This document shows, one piece after another, positions 46,923 to 55,701 of a DNA stretch of 64,000 nt. The position numbers and the translations under genes are program-made. The notes under the pieces are model-generated. The model was given only the letters and a program-made list of their open reading frames with translations, searched no databases and had not been told where the DNA came from. Origin of the DNA: Gangjinia marincola (GTDB taxonomy: Bacteria > Bacteroidota > Bacteroidia > Flavobacteriales > Flavobacteriaceae); NCBI RefSeq assembly GCF_039523415.1, contig NZ_BAAAFG010000001.1, positions 124,001 through 188,000 of the forward strand. Reading direction: 5' to 3'. Position 1 is the first letter of the stretch; every line of letters begins with the position of its first letter.

Positions 46923-47498
46923 ATGAAAAAAGTCTTTACGCTTCTTTTATTTCTCGGTCTCTTTGGTGCAAATGCTCAAAATGTCAAATATGGCTTGAAA
47001 GTGGGATTCAATTATTCCTCTTTGGTATTTGATGATCAACCTTCCATCGATGGCATGTTAGAAGAAGAAGTAGAGCTACCTACGTTTGATGACACTTATC
47101 GCATAGGATTTGTTTTTGGAGGTATTGCAGAAATTCAATTGAGCAATTCATTTTTTCTTCAACCAGAATTAATGTTTTCATCGCAGGGAAGCAAAGACGA
47201 AACTTCACGTATCAACTATCTGCAGGTTCCTATCCTAGGAAAATATCGTTTTGTAAAAAATCTTGATTTGCAATTTGGTCCTCAAGTTGGAGTTAAAAGC
47301 TGGGAGTCAGAAGAGCGTGATATCTTTAGGTACATGGACTACGCCGCTGTAATCGGGCTGGGTTATACCTATAAAGAGCGCTATTTTGCCGATTTACGAT
47401 ATACATACGGATTTGCAGATATTTTGAGAGACTCTGATCAATTAAATACCACCGTAAACAATCAATATGTTCAATTCGTTATTGGATATAAACTTTAA
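46923..47498 (+). CDS. outer-membrane beta-barrel (porin family/PorT-like) protein
   Basis: 191 aa from the ATG at 46923, which starts a clean signal peptide (MKKVFTLLLFLGLFGANAQ); the longer frame begins inside the ppx end. The mature part has alternating beta strands: YGLKVGFNYSSL, LQPELMFSSQGS, YLQVPILGKYRF, FGPQVGVK, and a C-terminal strand ending FVIGYKL. This is the outer-membrane beta-barrel domain common in Bacteroidota. Specific function unknown. Confidence 0.85.
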   Translation: MKKVFTLLLFLGLFGANAQNVKYGLKVGFNYSSLVFDDQPSIDGMLEEEVELPTFDDTYRIGFVFGGIAEIQLSNSFFLQPELMFSSQGSKDETSRINYLQVPILGKYRFVKNLDLQFGPQVGVKSWESEERDIFRYMDYAAVIGLGYTYKERYFADLRYTYGFADILRDSDQLNTTVNNQYVQFVIGYKL

Positions 47499-47527
47499 TA
47501 TAACTTAACCTAAAACAAATACAATTT

Positions 47528-48076
47528 ATGAAAGATCTATGTTTATTTATCATTGCCCTTATTACAGTGAATAGTATCGCACAAACTGATTTTAGAGGAG
47601 TATCCTGGGGTGCTACTACACAGATGGTATTATCTCAAGAAGATAATAATCTGATTTCAAATGAAGAAAATAAGTTAATCTATGAGGTGTCTCTAGGAGA
47701 TATCAATGGTACGATGATGTATCAATTTACATCTTCAAATAAGCTGATGTCTGGTAAATATTTTTTAACGCCAGATTATGTGAATAGTACGTTTTATATA
47801 CGTGACTATGAGCTATTTCAAGATTTGCTTACTCAAAAATACGGTCAGCCTGTATCTTATCCAAGAACAAATGGTATTGATAAAGATAATTGGGGACCAA
47901 AGTTGGTAGAGGGCTCACTAAATCTTGAGACGCGTTGGGAAACAGATCGTGCAGAAATTTCATTGATTTCTCTTAAAACTACCGATAGAGTTTTAATTCA
48001 GATTGATTATGTATCTAATGAATTTGGGAGAATGGGAATTAAAGAAAAGAAAAAACAAATCCTAAAGGACCTGTAA
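47528..48076 (+). CDS. hypothetical secreted protein
   Basis: 182 aa with a signal peptide (about residues 1-19, ending IAQT) and a mature part starting DFRGVSWGATTQMVLSQE, a pattern seen in small exported proteins that read as a folded beta/alpha domain. It is 29 bases after the beta-barrel gene on the same strand and ends just before a strong terminator. Not recognised; no catalytic motif seen. Confidence 0.7.
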   Translation: MKDLCLFIIALITVNSIAQTDFRGVSWGATTQMVLSQEDNNLISNEENKLIYEVSLGDINGTMMYQFTSSNKLMSGKYFLTPDYVNSTFYIRDYELFQDLLTQKYGQPVSYPRTNGIDKDNWGPKLVEGSLNLETRWETDRAEISLISLKTTDRVLIQIDYVSNEFGRMGIKEKKKQILKDL

Positions 48077-48094
48077 TATTCTAATTACTTTATT

Positions 48095-48124
48095 AAAAGG
48101 TCATCCTAGTGGTGACCTTTTTTA
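48095..48124. terminator. bidirectional terminator between convergent genes
   Basis: AAAAGGTCATCC and GGTGACCTTTT pair around a TAGT loop with one bulged T, followed by a T-run to 48123. The leading A-run makes it work for the minus-strand CIA30 gene direction as well; its stop overlaps the T-run. Confidence 0.8.
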
Positions 48125-48658
48125 TTTTAACCAGATTTTATCGATCAGAAGCTCAAATTCTTGAGGTTTCTTATTACCGATCAAAAAACCGATTTCATTG
48201 ATTACATCCTTATTAAAGTTTTCCAGGTCGAGTGTTCTGCCTCTAAATGTTGGGTAAAAATCTTTTAGTTTTAAATGAATCTTCTGCCATTCTCCAGAGG
48301 TCTCAAAATAGTGAATGTACGAATGACGATCTTGCTGAGTTCTTGAAAGTCTAAGTTGATAACGTTTACCGTCACCTTTAACGTTAAGTACGATTTGTTC
48401 ACAACCTGAAATATTTATATCACCTGGTCTGTAACGTATAGAGGCAAATCCACCATTGTTTTCCAGAGAGATCTGTCCGCTAAATTTTCCGTAACCATCT
48501 TTAGTAAGTAGAATTGAACTACTGGACCTTCCACCCATAACTACATCGTCTTCTATAAACCATTGAGACAAATTTGAGTCTTTTGAAAAATCAAATATCG
48601 TTGTAGGTTCCATAAAGATGAGAAATAAGAATGTAATATATGAATAAAAAACTTTCAC
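48122..48658 (-). CDS. CIA30 family protein
   Basis: 178 aa from a GTG at 48658; the ATG at 48613 (MEPTTIFDFS) is an equally likely start and would remove a hydrophobic N-terminus. The CIA30 (complex I intermediate-associated 30-like) jelly-roll domain covers the rest: DDVVMGGRSSSSI, FSGQISLENNGGFASIR, KGDGKRYQLRLS and a C-terminal FELLIDKIWL strand. In bacteria these act as small carbohydrate-binding-like or assembly proteins of unproven role. There is no link to complex I genes here. Confidence 0.82.
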   Translation of the reverse strand: MKVFYSYITFLFLIFMEPTTIFDFSKDSNLSQWFIEDDVVMGGRSSSSILLTKDGYGKFSGQISLENNGGFASIRYRPGDINISGCEQIVLNVKGDGKRYQLRLSRTQQDRHSYIHYFETSGEWQKIHLKLKDFYPTFRGRTLDLENFNKDVINEIGFLIGNKKPQEFELLIDKIWLK

Positions 48659-48712
48659 GGGATAAAGTTGAATGTTTACAACCTAATACTGCGTTAAAGA
48701 TTCGTTATAAAT

Positions 48713-50230
48713 CTAATTTGATTTGATGAGTAGGATACTACCCAGCTTTACATTCTGGATTTGAAGGATATAAATACCATTGGCAAGTGTTGAGACGTCA
48801 ATTAGTGGTTTGGCAGAATTAATTTCTTCAGATAATAATTGTTTTCCATCCAGCGAATAAATTGACAATGAAATGCCATCCCACTTTTTTGGAAATCTTG
48901 ATACATCTAATACATTTTCAACAGGATTTGGTATTAATGTTTCCGGTGTTGTATTTTCAGCTGTAGAAAGAGTACTACAAGATGATTGATCAACATAGTC
49001 CTCTATCGCATCAAATATTTCTTTTTCTACCGTATAAAATGCAGAATTATCATCGATCTGATAGCCGCTACCGTTACCGTTAGTTAAGAAAATTAAACCC
49101 AAATCTTGTTCTGTGTCAACATAAGCATCGCTCACCAATCCATACGCCTCACCGGGATGACCAAATGCGCTATTACTTAGAGGTAGAACAACATCATTGT
49201 TTGGTGTATTGGTAATGCGATGTATTCCCAGCCCCCAACTCCTAAACAAGCCAAAATAGTTATTACCATTAGAGCCATTAAATGTCCAGTGATCAAAAAA
49301 CATCTCATCAATAGTATCTGATGACAACAGTTCATAATCTCCTACTAGACCATTTTTTAAAAAACTACTGTAAATCGTAGCCAGATCTGTAGTGGAAATA
49401 CGCAAACCTCCCTGAGGCGAAAATCGCAATCCATTATTCCCGGGAATATAGTTGTTGAGGTTCGTAAATGTGGGCGGAGTTCCCTGAAAATTGTCTACTT
49501 GCGGCTCCCAATCACCATTAATTTTACGATAAATAACGGCCAGATCATCAATATCATTTAAATCGGTAACGTTAAAACTGGCATCAATACCTAATGGATC
49601 GAATATTTCTTCTTTACAGTACACATCAAATCTTGTGTCTGTTACACGCTCAATAATAGTAGCGATTATACCAAAATTGATATTTGAATAATTAAAATAG
49701 GTTCCCGGTTCGATTGCATTAAATTGATCTGACGTATAATATAAACCCGCTGGCGAAAGTAACTCACTTAGGTTTGGGATTGGATCGTCATTGACGGTTG
49801 CTGAAAGAAATGCCCCGTAGGTTGAACCATCGATTATGCTTGAGGTATGCGAAAGTAGCATGCCCAATGTGATTGCAGTATCTGGGAAACTGGGATTTCT
49901 AACAGTGAAGCCCAGCAAATCTGAAATATCCTGTGTGATGGAAATGATCCCTTCTTCTTCTAGCTGCATAACTGCTATTGCTGTGATGGATTTAGATACG
50001 CTGGCAATTCTAAATTTAGTATTTGTATTCACAGATAGGTTTCTGGTGACGTCTGCTGTTCCAAAATGAACTTCATCAATGATGCCCTCAGAACAAAAAA
50101 CGACAACACTCCCACCAAGAAGATCATTGGATTGTGCAATATTCTGAACAGACGACGATAAATCTTGTCCTCTTATGAGCGTAGAAATACCAATACAAAG
50201 AAGTGCAAAAATATACTTAAGGTTATCCAT
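48713..50230 (-). CDS. class C beta-lactamase-like serine hydrolase with T9SS sorting domain
   Basis: 505 aa. A signal peptide (ends near RGQ, residue 21) precedes a serine hydrolase domain with SVSK (nucleophile Ser in RIASVSKSITA, about residue 79), FNYSNINFG (Tyr-x-Asn) and HPGEAYG (third motif). Residues about 430-505 are a T9SS type A sorting domain: LIPNPVENVLDVS, LSIYSLDGKQLL and the closing NGIYILQIQ strand. It should be exported through the type IX system and anchored or released at the surface. Substrate may be a peptide, ester or D-amino-acid compound. It overlaps miaE by 8 bases. Confidence 0.9.
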   Translation of the reverse strand: MDNLKYIFALLCIGISTLIRGQDLSSSVQNIAQSNDLLGGSVVVFCSEGIIDEVHFGTADVTRNLSVNTNTKFRIASVSKSITAIAVMQLEEEGIISITQDISDLLGFTVRNPSFPDTAITLGMLLSHTSSIIDGSTYGAFLSATVNDDPIPNLSELLSPAGLYYTSDQFNAIEPGTYFNYSNINFGIIATIIERVTDTRFDVYCKEEIFDPLGIDASFNVTDLNDIDDLAVIYRKINGDWEPQVDNFQGTPPTFTNLNNYIPGNNGLRFSPQGGLRISTTDLATIYSSFLKNGLVGDYELLSSDTIDEMFFDHWTFNGSNGNNYFGLFRSWGLGIHRITNTPNNDVVLPLSNSAFGHPGEAYGLVSDAYVDTEQDLGLIFLTNGNGSGYQIDDNSAFYTVEKEIFDAIEDYVDQSSCSTLSTAENTTPETLIPNPVENVLDVSRFPKKWDGISLSIYSLDGKQLLSEEINSAKPLIDVSTLANGIYILQIQNVKLGSILLIKSN

Positions 50231-50834
50231 GCATAGTTTCAGTTTTACTTAATTCCTTCATTATCTCTGCTTCATACGCAAGTAAATTCTGCCATTTTCG
50301 ATCCACGATGTTTCTGTCTTCATATTTACGGGCAAAATTTAAAAACATAGTGTAGTGGTGCGCCTCACTAATCATGAGTTTATGATAAAAACGTGCTAAT
50401 TCTTTTTCTTTTAACTCTTCAGAGAGTAATCTAAATCGTTCACAGCTCCGCGCCTCAATTAGTGCAGCGTACAACAAATTATGAATGAGTTTATCTTTTA
50501 TAGGTCCGCCTTTTGGAAAAAACCTGCGCAAGGACAATACGTATTCATCTTTTTGGGGAAGTCCTAGTGTCCAGCCTCGTTCAATAATTTTATCATGAAC
50601 CATTTTAAAATGACTCATCTCTTCTTCAACTAACTCAACCATAGCCTGAACCAGCTCTGTATACTCAGGAAAGAGCACAATAAACGATATCGCAGAGGAG
50701 GCTGCTTTTTGTTCGCAAAACGCATGATCGATCAAAATCTCCTTAATGTTTTTTTCTACGATATTGACCCATCGCGGGTCAGTAGGAAGTTTTAGCCCAA
50801 GCATTTTGATATCTTCTTTCTGGCTGTTTTTCAT
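50223..50834 (-). CDS. miaE: tRNA-(ms2io6A37) hydroxylase MiaE
   Basis: 203 aa; the standard N-terminus MLGLKLPTDPRWV begins at an internal ATG (50804), so 193 aa is possible. MiaE is a ferritin-like di-iron monooxygenase; the iron ligands appear as E..KAASSA (about residue 43), EEEMSHFKMVH (about 78) and the later IEARSCERF and SEAHHYTMF segments. It hydroxylates the isopentenyl group of modified A37 in tRNA. It is followed by the serine hydrolase (8-base overlap) and preceded by dnaX (22 bases). Confidence 0.92.
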   Translation of the reverse strand: MKNSQKEDIKMLGLKLPTDPRWVNIVEKNIKEILIDHAFCEQKAASSAISFIVLFPEYTELVQAMVELVEEEMSHFKMVHDKIIERGWTLGLPQKDEYVLSLRRFFPKGGPIKDKLIHNLLYAALIEARSCERFRLLSEELKEKELARFYHKLMISEAHHYTMFLNFARKYEDRNIVDRKWQNLLAYEAEIMKELSKTETMHG

Positions 50835-50856
50835 AATTCTAAATTACGGTATAAAT

Positions 50857-52629
50857 TTAGATATCCAAATCGAAGGTTTTGCGTAATTCATCCACTAATG
50901 GATTCTTCTCTACCAACTTGTCGTATTTTTCTCGTGGGGTAAAGGCATATTTTGTGGCTACTTCTTCATTAACGTGAATATGTAATGATAAAGAAGTGTT
51001 TTGAAGCTTTTGCCGAATATATTGCATCAAATCTCCTTGAGATTTTTCAAGTTCCAGCCTCATCGTATGATTGGGTAGTGCTAAATGTACTTCGGTAGTG
51101 TTTTTTAAGATAGGTGTATCAGTTTCTAAAATAGATGCCAAAATCTTCTCTCCTTTACGTTTGGTAAGGTCTACAAATTCTCTCCATGAAGAGAGTAGTT
51201 GTTCTTCGGTAAAGGTTTCATTGAGCTGAACATCAATTTTTTGATTGGCTTTTTTTGCTGCTTCTAATTGCTTTTTTTGCTGAATGCTCTTTAGGGATAA
51301 GCCAGAAAGGGGTTTCTTTACGCCCACATTGAGTTTCATCGGAGTAGCTTGAGTGGTTTTTACATCATTAGCTAAAGCTGAAGCTATTTCTAAAGGTTTA
51401 GATGACACAACAGTTTCTGTAGCTCCTTGAATGGATACTTTATGTTCCGGTTCGTGCTTACCTTCTTCTTCTAATTGAGTTTGACTATTTCTTTTTGGAA
51501 GATTGACTTTAATGCCTTTGACTAAAAACTGTTTAGAGGGTATTATGAAAGGGATGTCATTTTTTTTTTCTCCGTCAAAAGTGACAGAGGCAAGTTTCAT
51601 TAAACAAAGCTCAATAAGTAGCCGCTGATTCTTACTGGATTTATACGATAAATCGCATTGATTTGCTAAATCCAACAGGGTAAGTAGCGTAACCCTCGTA
51701 GCATTTTTTGCCTGCTCCAGATACCTTAGCTTAGTTTGTTCACCAACTTCTAATAATGGGATAGTTTGTTCATCTTGACAGACTAATAGATCTCTAAAAT
51801 GCGATCCAAGCCCTGTAATGTAGTGATGAGCATCAAACCCTTTCGCTAGAATTTCATTAAAATGTACTAATAATCCCGGGATATCGTTGTTAAGAATTAA
51901 ATCTGTGGTCGTAAAAAAGACATCATAATCGAGTACGTTCAAATTTTCGGCAACCGCAACTCTGGTTAAAGTTTTTCCGCTAAAACTAACCACCCGATCG
52001 TAAATAGAGAGGGCATCGCGCATAGCTCCATCTGCTTTTTGAGCGATAATATGCAGTGCATCATCTTCGGCTTCGACACCTTCTTTTTGCGAAATCTCTT
52101 TTAAATATTCTTTAATATCGGTTACCGTAATACGCTTAAAATCAAAAATTTGACAGCGTGACAATATGGTAGGAATTATTTTGTGTTTCTCGGTCGTTGC
52201 AAGAATAAAGATAGCATGTTTTGGTGGTTCTTCCAGAGTTTTTAGAAACGCATTAAATGCGCTTGAAGAAAGCATATGCACTTCATCAATAATATATACT
52301 TTATAATCACCAACTTGTGGTGGAATCCTTACTTGATCGGTAAGGGCTCTGATATCATCAACAGAATTATTGGAAGCGGCATCTAACTCAAAAATATTAA
52401 AGGCAAAATCTTCATCAGGATTGTTATGCGTTTCCAGATTGATTTTTTTCGCAAGAATACGGGCGCATGTCGTTTTACCAACACCACGCGGTCCCGTGAA
52501 TAACAGGGCTTGCGCTAGATGGTTGTTGTCTATAGCATTAAGTAATGTATTCGTAATAGCTTGTTGTCCCACCACATCTTTAAATGTTTGCGGGCGATAC
52601 TTACGTGCAGAAACGACAAAATGCTCCAT
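50857..52629 (-). CDS. dnaX: DNA polymerase III subunit gamma/tau
   Basis: 590 aa. The clamp-loader ATPase part shows YRPQTFKDVVGQ, Walker A GPRGVGKTT, Walker B DEVHMLS, the LEEPPKHAIFILATTE sensor I region and SRCQIFDF. The four-cysteine zinc module usual after Walker A is absent; its place is taken by NNPDEDFAFN, as in other Bacteroidota. The tail after residue 370 is polar and less conserved. It starts from a promoter back to back with rnpB. Confidence 0.95.
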   Translation of the reverse strand: MEHFVVSARKYRPQTFKDVVGQQAITNTLLNAIDNNHLAQALLFTGPRGVGKTTCARILAKKINLETHNNPDEDFAFNIFELDAASNNSVDDIRALTDQVRIPPQVGDYKVYIIDEVHMLSSSAFNAFLKTLEEPPKHAIFILATTEKHKIIPTILSRCQIFDFKRITVTDIKEYLKEISQKEGVEAEDDALHIIAQKADGAMRDALSIYDRVVSFSGKTLTRVAVAENLNVLDYDVFFTTTDLILNNDIPGLLVHFNEILAKGFDAHHYITGLGSHFRDLLVCQDEQTIPLLEVGEQTKLRYLEQAKNATRVTLLTLLDLANQCDLSYKSSKNQRLLIELCLMKLASVTFDGEKKNDIPFIIPSKQFLVKGIKVNLPKRNSQTQLEEEGKHEPEHKVSIQGATETVVSSKPLEIASALANDVKTTQATPMKLNVGVKKPLSGLSLKSIQQKKQLEAAKKANQKIDVQLNETFTEEQLLSSWREFVDLTKRKGEKILASILETDTPILKNTTEVHLALPNHTMRLELEKSQGDLMQYIRQKLQNTSLSLHIHVNEEVATKYAFTPREKYDKLVEKNPLVDELRKTFDLDI

Positions 52630-52667
52630 GAATACAAATTTAAAAAAGACCTTAGAATCCTCTAATT

Positions 52668-52697
52668 CAAGGATACTATTTTATGCCTAGTTATCAA
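52668..52697 (-). promoter_or_regulatory. dnaX promoter
   Basis: On the minus strand: TTG (52697-52695), exactly 19 bases, then TATCCTTG (52675-52668). This differs from TTG-N19-TAnnTTTG at one base. It lies 38 bases before the dnaX start. Confidence 0.6.
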
Positions 52698-52719
52698 CAA
52701 AGCGCATTAAAAATTATAG

Positions 52720-52727
52720 TAATTTTG
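52720..52727 (+). promoter_or_regulatory. -7 box of rnpB
   Basis: TAATTTTG is a perfect TAnnTTTG box. The expected start site is about 6 bases downstream, at the predicted RNase P RNA 5' end near 52732. It is adjacent to the divergent dnaX promoter. Confidence 0.6.
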
Positions 52728-52730
52728 TGC

Positions 52731-53051
52731 AGCAGGTTATCTTATCGCTGTGTGCTTAATTTTTTTAGTACAGAGAGGAAAGTCCGGACACCATAGTGCA
52801 ATGTAGCGGGTAACGCCCGTCATCTGCCAGTTGGCGGATAGGACCAGTGCAACAGAAAGAATGTACAGTTAGGCTGTAGTGAAATCAGGTAAACTCTACA
52901 TGGTGCAACGCCAAGTATATTAGCAGTTAAGAGTTGCACGCTCAATGCTAAAGGGTAGGCGGTTAGATGTGATTAGCAATAATTACACCAGATAAATGAT
53001 AAGAGCTTGAATGTAAATTTGAGTTACAGAATCCGGCTTATTGACCTGCAA
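52731..53051 (+). ncRNA. rnpB: RNase P RNA
   Basis: A class A RNase P RNA of about 320 bases. Universal conserved blocks are present: GAGGAAAGTCCGGACACC (52774-52791), GGGTAACGCCCG, AGGGTAGGCGG followed by TTAGAT near 52952, and ACAGAATCCGGCTTA (53027-53041). Helix P1 closes through GCAGGT (52732-52737) with ACCTGC (53044-53049). It is the ribozyme that removes tRNA 5' leaders. It starts at a TAATTTTG box and ends before a strong terminator. Ends are set by helix P1 and are accurate to a few bases. Confidence 0.96.
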
Positions 53052-53058
53052 ACTTATC

Positions 53059-53089
53059 AACCCGGCGCATTCTATGTGACCGGGTTTTT
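53059..53089 (+). terminator. rnpB terminator
   Basis: AACCCGG (53059-53065) pairs with CCGGGTT (53080-53086), followed by a T-run. The intervening 14 bases can form a short inner helix. Confidence 0.85.
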
Positions 53090-53459
53090 ATTCTAAAAGT
53101 TTATTTGCCCAGCTCAAAGCGTTATTTAGCTGTAGAAATACTTCAAACGGGCGTTTATAAAAATGTTTTTCAAATAATGCTGCATTATATTTGGATTTTG
53201 TATCACATACGACTGCATAACCAATCATATTTTGTAGCTCTTCATATTGTACGTAAAATGTAGGATTAACAGAATAGGAGTTCTTACGGTTGGATATGTA
53301 TACGAACTTATTATCCCCAAAAACATTTTTAAATGTAGCGTGAAAAATGTCCAGATGTTCCTTTTTGAATTCAGTTCCCTCTGCTATAATTGAAACAATG
53401 ACATTATCATAAATTTCAAACTGAGCAAAACCCAAATCAAGCGTTTTCGTTGATTGCAT
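53088..53459 (-). CDS. hypothetical conserved protein (STAS-like fold possible)
   Basis: 123 aa, no signal peptide. A beta-alpha-beta pattern (FEIYDNVIVSIIAEG, then a helix, then KFVYISNRK) resembles small STAS-like or SpoIIAA-like domains. It faces rnpB and its stop abuts the rnpB terminator. Not recognised by name; similar short proteins occur in flavobacteria near rsmD. Confidence 0.65.
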   Translation of the reverse strand: MQSTKTLDLGFAQFEIYDNVIVSIIAEGTEFKKEHLDIFHATFKNVFGDNKFVYISNRKNSYSVNPTFYVQYEELQNMIGYAVVCDTKSKYNAALFEKHFYKRPFEVFLQLNNALSWANKLLE

Positions 53460-53567
53460 TCTAATAAACTAGAGCTCTTCCTATTATTAGTAAAAGCATT
53501 ATTGTATTCAATATTACGTGTATTTACGCAGGTTTGCAAGCAAGTTAGGCCAAATTATTAATTCAAT

Positions 53568-54125
53568 TTAATTTGGTGTAATCGCACTCGCTTGTTCAAA
53601 AAAAGAGAACGTAGAACTGCCATACGTACGTGAAGATTCAAAGTTTTGATTTTCAGATAAAACCATATGCTTTGAGTGTTCAATAACTAAAATACCGCCT
53701 TCCTTTAAAAGATTATACTCAAATACCAAATCGATAATTTTTTGGAAATCGGCTTGCGAAAGGTCATAAGGAGGATCAGCAAAAATAAGGTCGTGGGATG
53801 TTCTAATTTGGGTTAAAAATTTGAACACGTCCGCTTTAATCGTCTTTATATCTAAGCTTAGTGCTTTACTGTTTTGCTGAATAAAACGTATGCAATGTAC
53901 ATTTTGATCTACAGCGGTAAGCTGTAAAGTACCCCTTGAGGCAAATTCATAGGCAATATTACCTGTGCCCGAAAATAAATCAAGTACAGAAACCTCTTCT
54001 AGGTCATACAGATTTCCCACTATATTAAATAAGGCTTCTTTTGCCATATCTGTCGTAGGACGAACAGGAAGCTTCTTTGGAGCAATTAATCGTCTTCCTT
54101 TATGCTTTCCAGAAATGATTCTCAT
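53568..54125 (-). CDS. rsmD: 16S rRNA (guanine(966)-N(2))-methyltransferase RsmD
   Basis: 185 aa from the ATG at 54125 (MRIISGKHKGRRLIAP, the family start); an upstream frame start would overlap the previous gene. The SAM-binding motif VLDLFSGTGNIAYEF (about residues 47-61) and the catalytic DPPYDL (about 120-125) are present. It methylates G966 of 16S rRNA. It lies directly after the DUF3822 gene, a conserved flavobacterial pair. Confidence 0.94.
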   Translation of the reverse strand: MRIISGKHKGRRLIAPKKLPVRPTTDMAKEALFNIVGNLYDLEEVSVLDLFSGTGNIAYEFASRGTLQLTAVDQNVHCIRFIQQNSKALSLDIKTIKADVFKFLTQIRTSHDLIFADPPYDLSQADFQKIIDLVFEYNLLKEGGILVIEHSKHMVLSENQNFESSRTYGSSTFSFFEQASAITPN

Positions 54126-54129
54126 ATAG

Positions 54130-54951
54130 TTAAAGAGATAATAAAAGGAGTGCACTTGCGTCAGTCTCTTTTTTGTCTATTGAAGCGGTCTGTTGAACTA
54201 TTTTAGAAACGTCAAGAAAAGAAATATGCTTAATGTATTTGTAGAGCAGATTATAGGTAGTACTTTCTTTTGAAATATTTCCAAATAAAATTGTTTCCAC
54301 CAGATTTGTATCAAATTTTAATTGTTCAAAACAAAACAATACGTAATATATGAAATCTTCAGGCGTGTGATACGAGAATGTATTGCACAATAAAAGATTT
54401 TGATCTTTGAAAAATAATACATCTACATTGGTTGACATAACATGTAGGTAGAGGTAAGGTTGCTCTGTCTTCCGCGAAAGCGAACTTAAGTTATCAATTA
54501 ATATGGACGTACTATGTCTATACTCAAAACTACCGAACCGTTCGAAAATATAATTATTTATATTGGTTAATGGTATAAAAACAGTATGTGCATTAATTGA
54601 CGCTAGTTGGTCATGCACGATAAAATCTGTTTTCAAGATCTTGATGCTGTACTTAAGGTAATCTGCGACATGATTTTCGTCAAATACTTCATGAGGAACA
54701 ATTGCATAAAGATCATTTGCATATACAATGTTTACTTTGTCATAACTATATTTCTCAATCGAATATTTCTCAAAAAAAAAGTTGATTTGATCAAGTAATT
54801 CAATGGGATTTTTTTGAGCCTTAAAAGAGGTATGTTCAAGCTGAGTAACCTCTTTTTTTTCTTTATCAAGCGTACAAAAAGAAAGTCCATTCTGGTGAAC
54901 CAAAATGGACAATTCTATTTGTGTTGTATATTTATTACTGGTCGTTGTCAC
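54130..54951 (-). CDS. DUF3822 family protein
   Basis: 273 aa from a GTG, overlapping the upstream gene by 17 bases. It is an all-cytoplasmic protein starting YTTQIELSILVHQNGLSF. DUF3822 has an actin-like (ASKHA) fold according to family knowledge and is nearly always next to rsmD in Bacteroidota. No clear ATP-binding motif is visible in this sequence. Function unknown; a role with ribosome modification is only an inference from position. Confidence 0.8.
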   Translation of the reverse strand: MTTTSNKYTTQIELSILVHQNGLSFCTLDKEKKEVTQLEHTSFKAQKNPIELLDQINFFFEKYSIEKYSYDKVNIVYANDLYAIVPHEVFDENHVADYLKYSIKILKTDFIVHDQLASINAHTVFIPLTNINNYIFERFGSFEYRHSTSILIDNLSSLSRKTEQPYLYLHVMSTNVDVLFFKDQNLLLCNTFSYHTPEDFIYYVLFCFEQLKFDTNLVETILFGNISKESTTYNLLYKYIKHISFLDVSKIVQQTASIDKKETDASALLLLSL

Positions 54952-55582
54952 CGTAAGATTTAGGCCAGTTTCCGGCTGTTTTTATTTCTTCCATAGATCC
55001 TACTTTGATGTACTTTCCATTTACACCATCTACAGAGACTACGTCATTCTCCTGTAGGACCAAATCTCTATCCTGATCATCTAAAATGACCGCTTTTGCA
55101 ACCCGGGCTTCAAATACAGGGATCTTAGACTCGTTCTTTTCAATAAACCCTGCCTGCAATTCAAACTTCTTATCTGTATTAGGAACATTCATCATTGTTT
55201 TATAAGAATCACTAGTCCCAAAAAGTGAATCTTTCACAGACTTATATCCCAAGGTATCAATTTTTACGATTTCTTTAGTGATATCAACACCAAGTAATTT
55301 TGTTTGTTCCTCATCAACCACAACAGTATCCTTGCGCTGTAGTAAAGTAAACTCAGCAGTATCAATAAAACGAACTAAACTATTAAAATCTCCTGCAAAC
55401 TTTCCGGTAACCTGTCGGTAAGCCAATTCTGATTTTCTTATATCATTTAGCTTTTCAATAACTGCGGCATATCGTTTCTCTTTAACCTTATTAAATTTGA
55501 TAGGCTCATAGATAGAATTAAAGATAAGATAGGCTAGAGCTCCAATAATTATCCAAAGAACAAGTTGAACGGCTATTTTCAT
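54935..55582 (-). CDS. conserved Bacteroidota membrane-anchored protein
   Basis: 215 aa from the ATG at 55582; an in-frame ATG at 55615 falls inside a perfect -7 box and is rejected. One N-terminal membrane helix (about residues 5-22) is followed by YEPIKFNKVKEKRYAAVIEKLNDIRKSELA.. and a beta-rich part, ending in KYIKVGSMEEIKTAGNWP. This resembles pilin-like or general-secretion anchored proteins; the function is unknown. First gene of the DUF3822-rsmD run. Confidence 0.72.
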   Translation of the reverse strand: MKIAVQLVLWIIIGALAYLIFNSIYEPIKFNKVKEKRYAAVIEKLNDIRKSELAYRQVTGKFAGDFNSLVRFIDTAEFTLLQRKDTVVVDEEQTKLLGVDITKEIVKIDTLGYKSVKDSLFGTSDSYKTMMNVPNTDKKFELQAGFIEKNESKIPVFEARVAKAVILDDQDRDLVLQENDVVSVDGVNGKYIKVGSMEEIKTAGNWPKSYGDNDQ

Positions 55583-55612
55583 GTTAGTTTGCTTAAAACA
55601 ATTGATTATACG

Positions 55613-55620
55613 CAAATCTA
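55613..55620 (-). promoter_or_regulatory. -7 box of the DUF3822-rsmD run
   Basis: On the minus strand this reads TAGATTTG, a perfect TAnnTTTG box about 30 bases before the ATG at 55582. This supports that start over the one at 55615. Confidence 0.55.
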
Positions 55621-55701
55621 CAATTTTTTTTTAATCGTAAAAGTTTACACCAATAAATTTGAGGGTGGTATCTTTAGCCATATTCTTGTAAAAATTTACC
55701 C

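Noticed and set aside
50857..52629. Missing zinc cysteines in DnaX as a defect
   Set aside because: Bacteroidota DnaX proteins usually lack them, so this is lineage-typical.
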